64,000 nucleotides of DNA from Aureimonas fodinaquatilis (GCF_008369445.1 NZ_VTWH01000001.1:806001-870000), one strand, 5' to 3'; shown: positions 8,290 to 19,901, counted from the first letter of the stretch. Made by a program: numbers and translations. The notes: generated by a model not told the origin, from the letters alone.

Positions 8290-10083
8290 ATGGACGACAT
8301 GACAACCAACCCGCAGATCCGCAAAATGACCGGAGCCGAAATGGTGGTTCAAGCCATGAAGGACCATGGGGTGGAGCATCTGTTCGGATATCCCGGCGGC
8401 GCGGTGCTGCCGATTTACGACGCCCTGTTTCAGCAGAGCAGCGTTGAGCATATTCTGGTGCGACACGAGCAGGGCGCCGGGCATGCGGCAGAGGGCTACG
8501 CGCGTTCAACCGGCAAGGTTGGCGTCATGCTGGTCACATCCGGGCCGGGGGCAACCAATGCGGTAACGCCATTGCAGGATGCGTTGATGGACTCCATCCC
8601 GCTGGTTTGTATTTCCGGTCAGGTTCCCACGACCCTGATTGGCTCTGATGGTTTTCAGGAGTGCGATACGGTTGGCATCACCCGCCCCTGCACCAAGCAC
8701 AACTGGTTGGTCAAGAATGTGGAAGATCTCGCCGAGATCCTGCATGAGGCTTTTCATGTCGCAACATCCGGCCGGCCTGGCCCGGTTGTCGTTGACATTC
8801 CCAAGGACGTGCAGTTTGCAACCGGAACCTACATTCCGCCGCAGATGAGCCGTGCGAAAGAGCGCTACCAACCACGAGTTGAGGCTGACCGGCGGCGCAT
8901 CCATGCTGCTGTTGAAATGCTGGCAAATGCGCGAAGGCCGGTTCTATACACCGGTGGCGGTGTTATCAATTCCGGACCGGAAGCTTCCAAACTGCTGCGC
9001 GAACTGGTGGCATTGACCGGTTTTCCCATCACATCCACTTTGATGGGCTTGGGGGCATATCCGGCATCAGGGGAAAACTGGCTGGGCATGCTGGGCATGC
9101 ACGGCACCTATGAAGCCAATCTGGCAATGCATGATTGCGATGTCATGTTGTGCATCGGTGCCCGGTTTGATGACCGGATTACTGGTCGTCTGGATGCGTT
9201 TTCGCCCAATTCCAGAAAAATCCAGATCGATATTGATCCTTCCTCCATCAACAAGAATGTGCGTGTTGACCTGCCGATCATCGGTGATGTGACCCATGTT
9301 CTGCGAGAGATGATTGCCATCTGGAAGGAAACCAAGGCCCGTTCCGACGCAAAGGCGCTGGGCGAGTGGCAGGAGCAGATTGCGCGCTGGAAAGCCCGCA
9401 ACTGCCTGGCATTCAAGCAGGAAGGCGACATCATCATGCCGCAGCACGCGGTGCGTCGGTTGTATGAGTTGACCAAGGACCGCAAGACCTACATCACCAC
9501 GGAAGTTGGCCAGCATCAGATGTGGGCGGCGCAGTTCTACGGCTTTGAAGAACCCAATCGCTGGATGACATCCGGCGGGCTGGGCACCATGGGCTACGGC
9601 CTGCCTGCGGCGCTGGGCGTACAGATTGCGCATCCTGATGCGCTGGTGATCGACATTGCGGGCGATGCTTCCGTTCAGATGACGATGCAGGAAATGTCTG
9701 CCGCTGTTCAGTATGATGCGCCGATCAAGATCTTCATCCTCAACAACCAGTATATGGGCATGGTGCGTCAGTGGCAGCAATTGCTGCACGGCAACCGCCT
9801 GTCTCATTCCTATTCCGAGGCGCTGCCCGATTTCGTCAAAATGGCAGAAGCTTTTGGCGGAGTTGGTCTTCGCGTGGAAAAGGCCGGTGATCTGGATGGC
9901 GCAATTCAGGAAATGATTTCTGTTCGCCGCCCGGTGATTTTCGATTGCTGCGTTGCCAATCTTGCAAACTGCTTCCCGATGATTCCTTCCGGCAAGGCGC
10001 ATAATGAAATGCTGTTGCCGGATGAAGCGACAGATGAAGCTGTTGCCAATGCCATTGACGCCAAGGGCAAGGCGTTGGTCTAA
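8290..10083 (+). CDS. ilvI: acetolactate synthase, large catalytic subunit
   Basis: Condenses pyruvate with pyruvate or 2-ketobutyrate, the first common step of valine/leucine and isoleucine synthesis. The 597-aa product has the TPP-enzyme Glu in VRHEQGAGHAAEGYAR, a central FAD-binding domain (GLGAYPASGENWLGMLGMHG) and the TPP/Mg motif GDASVQMTMQEM ... NNQYMGMVRQWQ. An in-frame ATG at 8176 would begin inside the attenuator; ATG 8290 lies after the terminator and matches the family N-terminus. The regulatory subunit follows 63 bp downstream. Confidence 0.95.
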   Translation: MDDMTTNPQIRKMTGAEMVVQAMKDHGVEHLFGYPGGAVLPIYDALFQQSSVEHILVRHEQGAGHAAEGYARSTGKVGVMLVTSGPGATNAVTPLQDALMDSIPLVCISGQVPTTLIGSDGFQECDTVGITRPCTKHNWLVKNVEDLAEILHEAFHVATSGRPGPVVVDIPKDVQFATGTYIPPQMSRAKERYQPRVEADRRRIHAAVEMLANARRPVLYTGGGVINSGPEASKLLRELVALTGFPITSTLMGLGAYPASGENWLGMLGMHGTYEANLAMHDCDVMLCIGARFDDRITGRLDAFSPNSRKIQIDIDPSSINKNVRVDLPIIGDVTHVLREMIAIWKETKARSDAKALGEWQEQIARWKARNCLAFKQEGDIIMPQHAVRRLYELTKDRKTYITTEVGQHQMWAAQFYGFEEPNRWMTSGGLGTMGYGLPAALGVQIAHPDALVIDIAGDASVQMTMQEMSAAVQYDAPIKIFILNNQYMGMVRQWQQLLHGNRLSHSYSEALPDFVKMAEAFGGVGLRVEKAGDLDGAIQEMISVRRPVIFDCCVANLANCFPMIPSGKAHNEMLLPDEATDEAVANAIDAKGKALV

Positions 10084-10146
10084 AGCATTTATCGCCGAAA
10101 AATCGCCATTGCCAATTTTGTTAACATTTCCGGGTTTTGTGAAGCT

Positions 10147-10728
10147 ATGAACACTCCGCTACAACCGCCTGCCTCGGCTTACTTCTTCTCCGAGGAGAAA
10201 GAAAAAACCGAATCCCATACATTATCCATCGTGGTGGATAATGAGCCAGGCGTGTTGGCGCGGGTGATCGGCATGTTTTCCGGACGCGGCTACAATATTG
10301 AAAGCCTGACGGTTTCGGAAACCGAGCACACCAAGCACTTGTCTCGGATTACAATTGTGACGCGCGGCGCACCGCATGTGATTGAGCAACTGATCAGCCA
10401 GCTTGACCGAATTGTGCCTGTTCACCGGGTGGTTGACCTGACCCGGACCGCAGAAGGTTTGGGCGAAGATGGGCCAATCGAGCGGGAACTGGCATTGGTT
10501 AAGGTTGCAGGCCTGGGCGACAATCGCGTGGAGGCGCTGCGTCTTTCCGATGCATTCCGCGCCAAGGTGGTGGATTCCAATACCGGGCATTTCGTCTTTG
10601 AAATCACTGGCAAGAGCTCCAAGATTGAAAAATTCATCCAGATCATGGCTCCACTTGGGCTGGTTGAAGTTTGCCGCACCGGAGTGGCCGCGATGAGCCG
10701 CGGCACCGATCCTGTGATTGAGGACTAG
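10147..10728 (+). CDS. ilvH: acetolactate synthase, small regulatory subunit
   Basis: Binds IlvI, raises its activity and gives feedback inhibition by valine. The 193-aa product has an N-terminal ACT domain (HTLSIVVDNEPGVLARVIGMFSGRGYNIESL) and the C-terminal ACT-like domain including ELALVKV and FEITGKSSKIEKFI. It is in the same operon as ilvI, under the attenuator. Confidence 0.95.
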   Translation: MNTPLQPPASAYFFSEEKEKTESHTLSIVVDNEPGVLARVIGMFSGRGYNIESLTVSETEHTKHLSRITIVTRGAPHVIEQLISQLDRIVPVHRVVDLTRTAEGLGEDGPIERELALVKVAGLGDNRVEALRLSDAFRAKVVDSNTGHFVFEITGKSSKIEKFIQIMAPLGLVEVCRTGVAAMSRGTDPVIED

Positions 10729-10771
10729 AGGTTTCGTTTTAACGAAAAATACTCTGAGCGGAGAGACGAAG

Positions 10772-11365
10772 ATGTCCTTCGATATGCTGCTGGCATTGTC
10801 GGGCTTTGCGCTGGCGTCCTCCATCACGCCGGGACCAAACAACATGATGCTTCTGGCCTCTGGCGTGAACTTCGGTTTTCGCCGGACGGTGCCGCACATC
10901 CTTGGTATTTCCGGTGGGTTTCTGGCCTTGCTGGTGGCAATCGGCTTGGGGCTGGGAACGTTGATCAAGGCCTATCCCGGGCTTGAACTGGCGATGAAGT
11001 TCGCCAGTGCGGCCTATCTGATTTATCTGGCCTGGAAAATTGCGTTTTCACACAGCCTTTCGCAGAGCGAGGCGGCCGCAAGGCCGCTGACATTCTGGCA
11101 GGCGGCGGCGTTCCAATGGGTGAACCCGAAGGCCTGGATGATCGCGCTGGCTGGCATGGCCGCATTTGTCACCGTGGACCGCCCGATGGTTTCCATGCTC
11201 ATCGTGGCTGTGGTCTTCACGTTGATCAACATGCCGAGCGTGGCGGTCTGGGCCGGATTTGGCGTGGCACTCCGAGGGTTTCTGTCCAATCCGCTGCGCT
11301 TGCGCATCTTTAACATCACAATGGGGATTTTGCTGGTGGCAACAATCTGGTTGATCCTCGCATGA
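10772..11365 (+). CDS. LysE/RhtB-family amino-acid exporter
   Basis: A 197-aa inner-membrane protein with about six hydrophobic segments. It has the family hallmark SSITPGPNNMMLLASG after the first helix and FQWVNPKAWMIALAG in the middle. Family members export amino acids or homoserine lactones; the substrate is unknown here. ATG 10772 has a GAGCGGAGAG ribosome site; an earlier in-frame start at 10718 would overlap ilvH. Its place after ilvIH suggests, but does not show, a link to branched-chain amino-acid overflow. Confidence 0.85.
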   Translation: MSFDMLLALSGFALASSITPGPNNMMLLASGVNFGFRRTVPHILGISGGFLALLVAIGLGLGTLIKAYPGLELAMKFASAAYLIYLAWKIAFSHSLSQSEAAARPLTFWQAAAFQWVNPKAWMIALAGMAAFVTVDRPMVSMLIVAVVFTLINMPSVAVWAGFGVALRGFLSNPLRLRIFNITMGILLVATIWLILA

Positions 11366-11402
11366 CCTTGCGAATGCCGGCTTTTTCTGCGACGCGAAGC
11401 AT

Positions 11403-12530
11403 ATGAAATTTTCTCCCCAGCAAGATCAGGCGCTGATGCGAGTCGCCGAATGGCTCAAGCGCGGCGACCAGCCGGTGTTTCGCCTGTTTGGATACGCCGG
11501 AACCGGCAAAACCACGCTTGCCCGCTTTTTTGCCGAAGGTGTGGAGGGGCAGGTGCAGTTCGCCGCTTTTACCGGCAAGGCCGCGCAGGTGCTTCGCTCC
11601 AAAGGAGCAAAGAGCGCGCGCACAATCCACTCGTTGATTTACCGTCCGCGGGGAGAGGAGACCGTGGAGGATGAAACCACCGGTGTCTCACGGATATCAC
11701 CCTCGTTCTCCCTCAACCGCCAGAGCCCGATTGCCAAGGCCAAACTGGTTATTATTGATGAATGCTCCATGGTGGATGAGGCGCTGGGGCGGGACCTTTT
11801 AAGCTTCGGCACGCCGGTTCTGGTTCTGGGAGATCCAGGCCAGTTGCCACCCGTTTCCGGCGGCGGCTTTTTCACCGAGGCGGAGCCGGATTTTCTGCTG
11901 ACCGAGGTGCACCGGCAGGCGCGTGACAATCCGATTATCGACCTTGCCCTGAAGGTGAGGGAAGGCCAGGATATCGAGTTTGGTGATTATGGCACAGCCA
12001 GGGTTATCACCCGCAGACAGGTGGAGCAGGAAAGTGTTTTGGCCGCCGACCAAGTGCTTGTCGGCACCAACCGGACCCGGCGGCGCTACAATATGCGTCT
12101 GCGTGAGTTGAAGGGCTTTCAGGGTGATACGCCCATTTCCGGTGACAAGCTGGTCTGCTTGCGAAACGATCCGGCAAAAGGGCTGCTGAATGGCTCTCTC
12201 TGGCAGGTTATGACGGCATCCCGCGAAACGGTAAAGCCGGGAATCAACCTGATCATCCGCCCGGATGACGACGATGTTGACCAGGGGGCGGCCAAGATAA
12301 AGCTGCTGAAAGCGGCTTTCGAAGACCCGGACACTGAAATTCCGTGGGCGACAAAGAAGCGCTATGACGATTTCGACTATGGCTATGCGTTGACCGTTCA
12401 CAAGGCGCAGGGCTCTCAATGGAACGACGTCATGTTGTTCGATGAAAGCTATGCCTTTCGTGATACCCGGGAACGCTGGTTATACACTGCGATTACCCGG
12501 GCGGCAGAGCGCCTGACAATTGTCAGATAG
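11403..12530 (+). CDS. RecD-like ATP-dependent helicase (AAA/UvrD_C_2 type)
   Basis: The 375-aa product is a compact superfamily 1 helicase. Walker A is GYAGTGKTTLA, followed by FTGKAAQVLRSKG (motif Ia), Walker B VIIDECSMVDE, GDPGQLPPV (motif III) and the C-terminal ALTVHKAQGSQW and TRAAERL (motifs V/VI). It lacks the N-terminal domain of full RecD, and neither recB nor recC is nearby, so it is a stand-alone RecD2-like or phage Dda-like enzyme. The role is presumably DNA repair; the exact function is unknown. Confidence 0.85.
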   Translation: MKFSPQQDQALMRVAEWLKRGDQPVFRLFGYAGTGKTTLARFFAEGVEGQVQFAAFTGKAAQVLRSKGAKSARTIHSLIYRPRGEETVEDETTGVSRISPSFSLNRQSPIAKAKLVIIDECSMVDEALGRDLLSFGTPVLVLGDPGQLPPVSGGGFFTEAEPDFLLTEVHRQARDNPIIDLALKVREGQDIEFGDYGTARVITRRQVEQESVLAADQVLVGTNRTRRRYNMRLRELKGFQGDTPISGDKLVCLRNDPAKGLLNGSLWQVMTASRETVKPGINLIIRPDDDDVDQGAAKIKLLKAAFEDPDTEIPWATKKRYDDFDYGYALTVHKAQGSQWNDVMLFDESYAFRDTRERWLYTAITRAAERLTIVR

Positions 12531-12539
12531 GTGAAGCGG

Positions 12540-13286
12540 ATGACCGTGCTTTCGGTGAATATCAATGCTGTTGCCATGCTTCGCAACAGGCGCAACCTGC
12601 CATGGCCCAGCGTTAGCGGCATTGGCCGCATTGCCCTGAACGCAGGCGCCGCCGGGTTGACCGTGCATCCAAGGCCGGACCAGCGCCACATCCGCTTTTC
12701 TGATGTGCCGGAAATTCGTGCCATGATAGATGCCGAGTTTCCTGGTGCCGAGTTCAACATTGAGGGATATCCGACACCGGACTTTCTGGAACTGGCTTTG
12801 GCTGGCAGGGCGGATCAGGTCACGCTCGTGCCGGATGATCCGGCGCAGCCAACGTCTGACCATGGCTGGGATTTCGAGGCGGATTTTGATCTGCTCCAGC
12901 GCGTTGTCTCGCAGTTGAAAGCAGAAAATGTGCGTGTTTCGCTGTTTGCAAACCCGGATCCAAAGGGTTTCGAACTTGCGGCGGCGCTTGGTGCAGACCG
13001 GCTGGAACTGTACACCGGACCTTACGGCGCGACCCATTCGGATTCAGCCGCAGCAGAATCGGCGCTGGATGATCTGGAACGGGCGGGCAGGGCAGCGCTT
13101 GATCTGGGGCTGGCGCTCAATGCCGGGCATGATCTGACCGTTGCCAACCTGCCGCCACTGGTTCGACGCCTGCCGGAAATTGCAGAAGTGTCTATTGGCC
13201 ATGCTTTAACCGCAGACGCGCTGGAGTTCGGCATGGGTCAGGCTGTTGCCCGCTTTTTGAAGGCTTTAAGTCTCAACGGTGTATGA
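12540..13286 (+). CDS. pdxJ: pyridoxine 5'-phosphate synthase
   Basis: Condenses 1-deoxyxylulose 5-phosphate with 3-amino-2-oxopropyl phosphate, the last ring-forming step of the DXP-dependent vitamin B6 pathway. The 248-aa TIM-barrel product begins [20 protein letters not shown] and has [41 protein letters not shown] and [12 protein letters not shown] at 12531 abuts the previous stop; ATG 12540 is the more usual choice. Confidence 0.94.
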   Translation: MTVLSVNINAVAMLRNRRNLPWPSVSGIGRIALNAGAAGLTVHPRPDQRHIRFSDVPEIRAMIDAEFPGAEFNIEGYPTPDFLELALAGRADQVTLVPDDPAQPTSDHGWDFEADFDLLQRVVSQLKAENVRVSLFANPDPKGFELAAALGADRLELYTGPYGATHSDSAAAESALDDLERAGRAALDLGLALNAGHDLTVANLPPLVRRLPEIAEVSIGHALTADALEFGMGQAVARFLKALSLNGV

Positions 13287-13350
13287 GATTGTCTCCAGAC
13301 CATCTCAGGGCCCTTCGACCACCAGAAGCGATCCAACGCCTTCTCTTGAA

Positions 13351-13396
13351 GCACTGTCTTGCCGTTGAAACCATTCCATACGAACGAGAAATGCTC
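13351..13396 (+). repeat. dispersed type 1 palindromic repeat, diverged copy
   Basis: GCACTGTCTTGCCGTTGAAA at 13351-13370 and AACGAGAAATGCTC at 13383-13396 match the ends of the 101-bp array unit near 6000; the central palindrome is eroded. The copy lies between pdxJ and the TetR gene. Confidence 0.7.
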
Positions 13397-13493
13397 TTGG
13401 GGCTTGCAGCCGATACCGGAAATGCGCTAGAGCGATAACCGTAACCAGCGTTACGGCGATAAGCCGGGCGAATTTCTAAAGGCGCATTGGTCT

Positions 13494-15180
<1,687 letters not shown>

Positions 15181-15236
15181 GATCGCCACTGTCAGGTTCT
15201 CACCTGACCGCTCACTGGTGAGCCTGTCCATCGAGA

Positions 15237-15266
15237 CCCGCAGATCACACGATCTGCGGGTTTTTT
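15237..15266 (+). terminator. rho-independent terminator of ilvC
   Basis: CCCGCAGATC (15237-15246), loop ACAC, GATCTGCGGG (15251-15260) and six T residues (15261-15266): a perfect 10-bp stem with a T-tract. Confidence 0.92.
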
Positions 15267-15471
15267 GTTTTGCCGCCAGACGCGCAGTCGCATGGCCTTT
15301 TACTCTGCAACTCATCTTTTCCTGAACGGCGCAAGCCGGGGAAGGACAGATTTTTGCCGTGGATATTGCGTGAAAGTCCGCAGGGTTAAGGTGGGTGTAA
15401 TTGATTCGAATAATTATATGCTGTATTTAATCATATAGATGTTCTCTGTTCAGTTTTAGAGAGTGATTTTT

Positions 15472-18384
15472 ATGGCCATTGCATCCGAATTCAGCGCACC
15501 AGCACTTACAATTGAAGATGATAAGATTCGCGCCAGTGAAAGAGCCGCGTCCACTGCGGTCACTGTGGCGCATGAGGCCGCAGTCGCCGGAATGGTGTTG
15601 CTGCTGTATCGCGACGGAACCTTCGTAAAGCGCGTGACTATCGCAGAAGGTGAAACCAGCACGGCAACCACTTTGAGTGGTGCAGGCTGGGGCGCTGATG
15701 GTGTTCACATCTTCACGGCGCTGCTGGCGATGGCGGCGGATGAAACGGATGTAAGCCCGCCAAGCGCGGGTTTTTCTGTGCTGGTTGATTCGCTGGCGCC
15801 CGAGCGCCCGACAATGTGGAGCGTTGCGGGCGACGACAAGGTCAATGCGGCGGAGCTTGCTGCGGGTGCGACATTCGATGTCGACCATGAAGCTGCTGAA
15901 GCGGGAGCGAAACTTCGGATTTTCCGTGATGGCACTCTGGTCAAAACGGTTGATCTGGATGCGGCTGCCACCCGTTCGACAGTTACTCTGGAAGCACAGG
16001 AACTGGGCGCTGACGGCAGCTATCTTTACACTGTTCAAATGGTGGATGCCGCGGGCAATGAGGGTGCAATCAGCCGCGCGCGGACAGTCACGGTTGCTGC
16101 TCAATTGCCAGATGCTGTTGTGGTTGAAACTTATGCTCTCGACGATAAGGTCAATGCCAAGGAGGCGGCGTCCTCTACGCGTGTTGTCGTATCCCATCAG
16201 GAGGCGATGGCCAACTCTCTGCTTGAACTCCGGCGTGATGGTGAAGTTGTAAAAACCTTCACACTGCGCAAGGGGGCCACCTCCACAACCATGACTCTGC
16301 TTGCTGCAGATTGGGGCGCTGAGGGTGAGCACGAATTCGAAGTGCGAATGGTTGACGGTGCAGGCAATGCCGGTGCCTGGAGTGAGGCGAGAACAGTCCT
16401 TGTCGACAAAACTGCTCCGAACGCTCTGTCCGTTGTATCAATTGCCGAAGACGGACAGGTTGGTGCGGCTGAATGGGCTGCTGGCAGTGTCGTTTCGTTA
16501 AGCCATGATGCGGCGCCGGACGGCGCACAGATCGAGGTCTATCTCAATGGCAGGTTCTTGCGTTTCGTGGCGGTCGAGGCAGGTGAAACTGCAACAGCAT
16601 TCAATCTGACAAGCGCTGACTGGCAGGCTGACGGAATTCACCGCTTCAAGGCGCGTCTGGTTGACAGCGCCGGCAATGCCGGTGTCTGGACAGACGAGGT
16701 TCGTGTAACTGTTGATACCCAGGGCCCGCCTGCGCCAATTGTCGCGGTCATCTCTGGCAATGACGCGGTGAATGCGGCGGAAAAAGCTGCCAATACGGCG
16801 CTGTCCATCCGCCACGAAGCCGCCAAGCTGGGCGCAAAGCTTGAAATCTATCGCGATGGTGCGTTGCTGCACACGGTGCAGCTTGCTGATCGGGCTACAT
16901 CAACATCCGTTAATCTGACAGGCAATGACTGGGGCGATGATGGCGTGCGGGTGTTCACCGTGCGTATGGTGGACTCGGCCGGTAATGTGGGAGAGTTCAG
17001 TGCCGCGCGAGACGTGATTGTCGATGCCGGTGTGCCTGAAAAGGTAACGCTTTCAGCAATTTCCACCGATAACCGCATCAATGCGCTGGAAAAGGCCGCT
17101 CAGACTGCCATCACGATAACACACGAAGAAGCGGCGGCCGGCTCGCGTCTGGAAATCCAGCGGGACGGTGGAACGATCGCCTTTGTTGACGTTGCTGAAG
17201 GCGCAGAGTCCACCAGCATCAGCCTGACAGGTGTTCAGTGGGGAATGGACGGCGCGCGCGCATTCAAGGTGCGAATGATCGATGGTGCAGGCAATGTCGG
17301 TCAGTGGAGCGATGTGGCTTCGGTTCTGGTCGACACGCGCGCCCCAACTGCCGTAACGCTATCGGCTATATCCGGAAATGATGGCGTCAACGCTTCGGAA
17401 CGGGAAGGCAATATCGAGGTTGCCATTCGGCATGAAGCCGCAAGCGAAGGCTCGTATCTCGAACTTTACCGGAATGACCAGTTTTGGAAGAGTCTGGCCG
17501 TTGCAACGGGCTCCGTCAGCAACGCAATCACACTGGTTGCGGAAGATTGGGGCGTGGATGGAAATTATGAGGTTAAGGCGCGCCTGGTGGATGGTGCTGG
17601 AAATGAAGGCGCATGGAGCCGTCCGCGCACTGTGTCTGTCGATTCCATCGCGCCCGATGCTGTAACTCTGTCGTCGGTTGCCGGTGACAATAAGGTCAAT
17701 GCCGCTGAAAAATTTGCGACATCCGTGCTGACCGTTACGCACGAAGCAGCGTCGATTGGTTCGGTGCTCAAAGTCTTCCGGGATGGCGTTTTGTTAAAAA
17801 CGATTTCTCCGGTGAGTGGAGCAACCACGACAGATATCAGCTTGCGCGGGACCGATTGGGGGCAGGATGGTGAACGCAAATTCACCGCACAACTGATCGA
17901 TGGCGCCGGCAATGAAAGCGTTTTGAGCGGCGAGCGGATTGTGCTGGTCGATTCAGTCAACCTGACCCAGATGCTGACAGACGCCAAGAACACGGCCGGC
18001 GGCGGTGTTGATATTGATGTCCTGAACATCATGTTGATGGACTATTGGGGTCCGGCTGGTTCGGAGGAGGCCAGCCAGCCGGATATGGGTCGTTATGCCA
18101 TCGACGTGGCACTGAAAGCTTTGGAAATCCTGGATAGCGTCGGCTACACAGATACCAAGCTTGGTCTATACGTCAAACCGGGTATCAACCAATACGGGCA
18201 GACGTTCACCTTGCAGGACGCCGCGCAGCTCTATGAGTTTGCCAAGGACAATCCGGATATTGCTTATGTTGGTCTGAACAGTCTGGCCAAGGATAGGCAG
18301 GGAACTCTGGGTGAAGCGACCCAGCAGGGCAGCGGTCTTACGCAAACAGACTGGCAGTTTTCCGGCATATTCGGAAATGTCTGA
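15472..18384 (+). CDS. tandem Ig-like repeat protein ending in a half GH18 chitinase-like domain
   Basis: The 970-aa product consists of eight Ig-like/fibronectin-like repeats of about 103 residues (15472-17958). Each carries a version of NDxVNAxE, xHEAAxxG, L-YRDG, DWGxDG and RMVDGAGNxGxWS, then ends in VLVD. The last ~141 residues (830-970) resemble the C-terminal half of a GH18 barrel: DVLNIMLMDYWGP (the family M-D-Y motif), MGRYAIDVALKAL, QTFTLQDAAQLYEFA, LNSLAKDRQG and SGLTQTDWQFSGIF. The catalytic DxxDxDxE strand lies in the missing half, so chitinase activity is unlikely; glycan binding or adhesion is plausible. No classical signal peptide is seen. ATG 15472 is chosen over GTG 15463. 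Confidence 0.8.
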   Translation: MAIASEFSAPALTIEDDKIRASERAASTAVTVAHEAAVAGMVLLLYRDGTFVKRVTIAEGETSTATTLSGAGWGADGVHIFTALLAMAADETDVSPPSAGFSVLVDSLAPERPTMWSVAGDDKVNAAELAAGATFDVDHEAAEAGAKLRIFRDGTLVKTVDLDAAATRSTVTLEAQELGADGSYLYTVQMVDAAGNEGAISRARTVTVAAQLPDAVVVETYALDDKVNAKEAASSTRVVVSHQEAMANSLLELRRDGEVVKTFTLRKGATSTTMTLLAADWGAEGEHEFEVRMVDGAGNAGAWSEARTVLVDKTAPNALSVVSIAEDGQVGAAEWAAGSVVSLSHDAAPDGAQIEVYLNGRFLRFVAVEAGETATAFNLTSADWQADGIHRFKARLVDSAGNAGVWTDEVRVTVDTQGPPAPIVAVISGNDAVNAAEKAANTALSIRHEAAKLGAKLEIYRDGALLHTVQLADRATSTSVNLTGNDWGDDGVRVFTVRMVDSAGNVGEFSAARDVIVDAGVPEKVTLSAISTDNRINALEKAAQTAITITHEEAAAGSRLEIQRDGGTIAFVDVAEGAESTSISLTGVQWGMDGARAFKVRMIDGAGNVGQWSDVASVLVDTRAPTAVTLSAISGNDGVNASEREGNIEVAIRHEAASEGSYLELYRNDQFWKSLAVATGSVSNAITLVAEDWGVDGNYEVKARLVDGAGNEGAWSRPRTVSVDSIAPDAVTLSSVAGDNKVNAAEKFATSVLTVTHEAASIGSVLKVFRDGVLLKTISPVSGATTTDISLRGTDWGQDGERKFTAQLIDGAGNESVLSGERIVLVDSVNLTQMLTDAKNTAGGGVDIDVLNIMLMDYWGPAGSEEASQPDMGRYAIDVALKALEILDSVGYTDTKLGLYVKPGINQYGQTFTLQDAAQLYEFAKDNPDIAYVGLNSLAKDRQGTLGEATQQGSGLTQTDWQFSGIFGNV

Positions 18385-18440
18385 TCCGATCTTCATCCGT
18401 CGTCGGCGATTCAGAACATCGCAGATGCACTGAACAAAAG

Positions 18441-18472
18441 CCCTGGCAGGATCATCGTCCTGCCGGGGCTTT
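18441..18472 (+). terminator. probable terminator after the Ig-like protein gene
   Basis: CCCTGGCAGGA (18441-18451) pairs with TCCTGCCGGGG (18458-18468) around a short loop, followed by CTTTGC. The T-tract is weak. It lies between convergent genes. Confidence 0.6.
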
Positions 18473-18593
18473 GCATTTGGAACTCCGGTTTTGGAACCAG
18501 CAAAAGCAGAAGAGCCTGTGTCGCCTCCATGACAACGCGACATAGCCATGGCACTCGACAAGTCCGAGTGATTACAAGATCACCTGAAACGGG

Positions 18594-19775
18594 CTAAAGC
18601 GAGCGGATGGGGATGATCAGGCTGAAGCAGGTTGTGCCGTCGCTCTGGTGCATTTCAAGCGATCCGTCATGAGCTTTTGCAATTTCGCTGGCAATGAACA
18701 GTCCAAGCCCAAGCCCCTCGACTTTTTGGCTGGAGTCCGGGCGGACGAAAGGTTGGAACAGTTTTTGACGAAGTTCTTCCGGTATCTCGGCACCTTTGTT
18801 CCGAACCTGCAGGCAAAAGCGTGTTGTGTCCGAGTGGGCAGAAACGTGAATGGCACCATCCGCATCGCCATGCGTCAATGCGTTGGCCACCAGATTTGAA
18901 AGCAGTTGACCTATGCGGCTGGCGTCGCAACTGACCGGAACGTCAAGCTTGAACTCCGGCAGTATGGTCCGGCTTGGATGGACAACCCGAAACTCTTCAA
19001 TAACCTGCTCAAGCACGGATTCCAGCGGCTTCGAGTCTGTAAGGTCAAGTTCAATTCCACCACCCAGCCGGCCGCGTGCAAAATCCAAAATATTGTCGAT
19101 CAGACCGCTCATTCGAATGACGCTGCCTTGCACCAGCTCGACAATTTCCCTGTCTCTGGCTGCAAGGTCGCTGCGTGCAAGCAGGCGCGCGCCCGAATGG
19201 ATCGAGGCAAGTGGATTTCTAAGATCATGCCCCAATATGGCAATGAACTGCTCCCGGAGCAGGCCGGTCTCACGTTCCTGCGCCAGTTTCGTTTCCGCAG
19301 TAAGGTAGCGTCGCTTGCTGTCGATGTGAAATCCGATCAGCTCCGCGAACAGATTGAACATGCCGAGAACTCCCGGCGTTTTCAAAGACACCGGCTTGCC
19401 GTGAAGAGCACACAGCGTTCCGAAAAAACTACCGTCCTCAAGCGTGATCGGCACAGATATATAGCTTCTGAACCCATACATACGCGGCGTGTGGTGATTG
19501 CAGTATTCGTTGTCCGTCTGAACGTCCTCAATAACGATAACGTCCCGGCTCTGCCGCACCTCGTTGCACAATGTGGTTTCAAGCGGCAGTTCACTGCCCG
19601 GTTTCAGGCCCAGACCAATACTGTCTTGTACAGCGCAGGCAATCCAGCGGGATTCCGTCACTCGTCCAACGGCCGCAGCGCCCATTCCCGTCATTCTGCA
19701 CACCACGTCCAGCATAGCGGGAATTGCAGCTATTTCCTTTACAAGCTCTACGTCTGACTGAATGCCGTCTCTCAC
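18594..19775 (-). CDS. GAF-domain sensor histidine kinase, soluble
   Basis: The 393-aa protein has no membrane segment. A GAF domain (about 20-150) includes LPLETTLCNEVRQSRDVIVI and FRSYISVPI. The HisKA helix follows with the phospho-acceptor His in ILGHDLRNPLASIHSG (about residue 180). The HATPase_c domain has the N box LVANALTHGD and G boxes VEGLGLGLFIASEIAKAHDG. The start codon appears to be GTG. No response regulator is adjacent, so its partner is unknown. It lies between two large exoprotein genes, but nothing in the sequence shows that it controls them. Confidence 0.9.
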   Translation of the reverse strand: MRDGIQSDVELVKEIAAIPAMLDVVCRMTGMGAAAVGRVTESRWIACAVQDSIGLGLKPGSELPLETTLCNEVRQSRDVIVIEDVQTDNEYCNHHTPRMYGFRSYISVPITLEDGSFFGTLCALHGKPVSLKTPGVLGMFNLFAELIGFHIDSKRRYLTAETKLAQERETGLLREQFIAILGHDLRNPLASIHSGARLLARSDLAARDREIVELVQGSVIRMSGLIDNILDFARGRLGGGIELDLTDSKPLESVLEQVIEEFRVVHPSRTILPEFKLDVPVSCDASRIGQLLSNLVANALTHGDADGAIHVSAHSDTTRFCLQVRNKGAEIPEELRQKLFQPFVRPDSSQKVEGLGLGLFIASEIAKAHDGSLEMHQSDGTTCFSLIIPIRSL

Positions 19776-19880
19776 AAACCCCTCAAATTCTCACGTCTGA
19801 CTGACCGATACGATGCCTCGTTTATTGGCAGGCAAATATAATTGGAATCATGTTCATAATGAGTGTTTGTGAAAAGATCA

Positions 19881-19901
19881 CCGCCAGCAAAAAGCTGGCG
19901 G
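19881..19901 (-). terminator. hairpin after the autotransporter gene
   Basis: CCGCCAGC (19881-19888) and GCTGGCGG (19894-19901) form an 8-bp stem between the end of the autotransporter gene and the start of the histidine kinase gene, both on the minus strand. The minus-strand sequence after it reads TGATCTTTTC, so termination is possible but not strong. Confidence 0.5.

Noticed and set aside
15237-15266. Attachment site or small RNA after ilvC
   Set aside because: The structure is fully explained as a rho-independent terminator, and no integrase or duplicated tRNA end is near.
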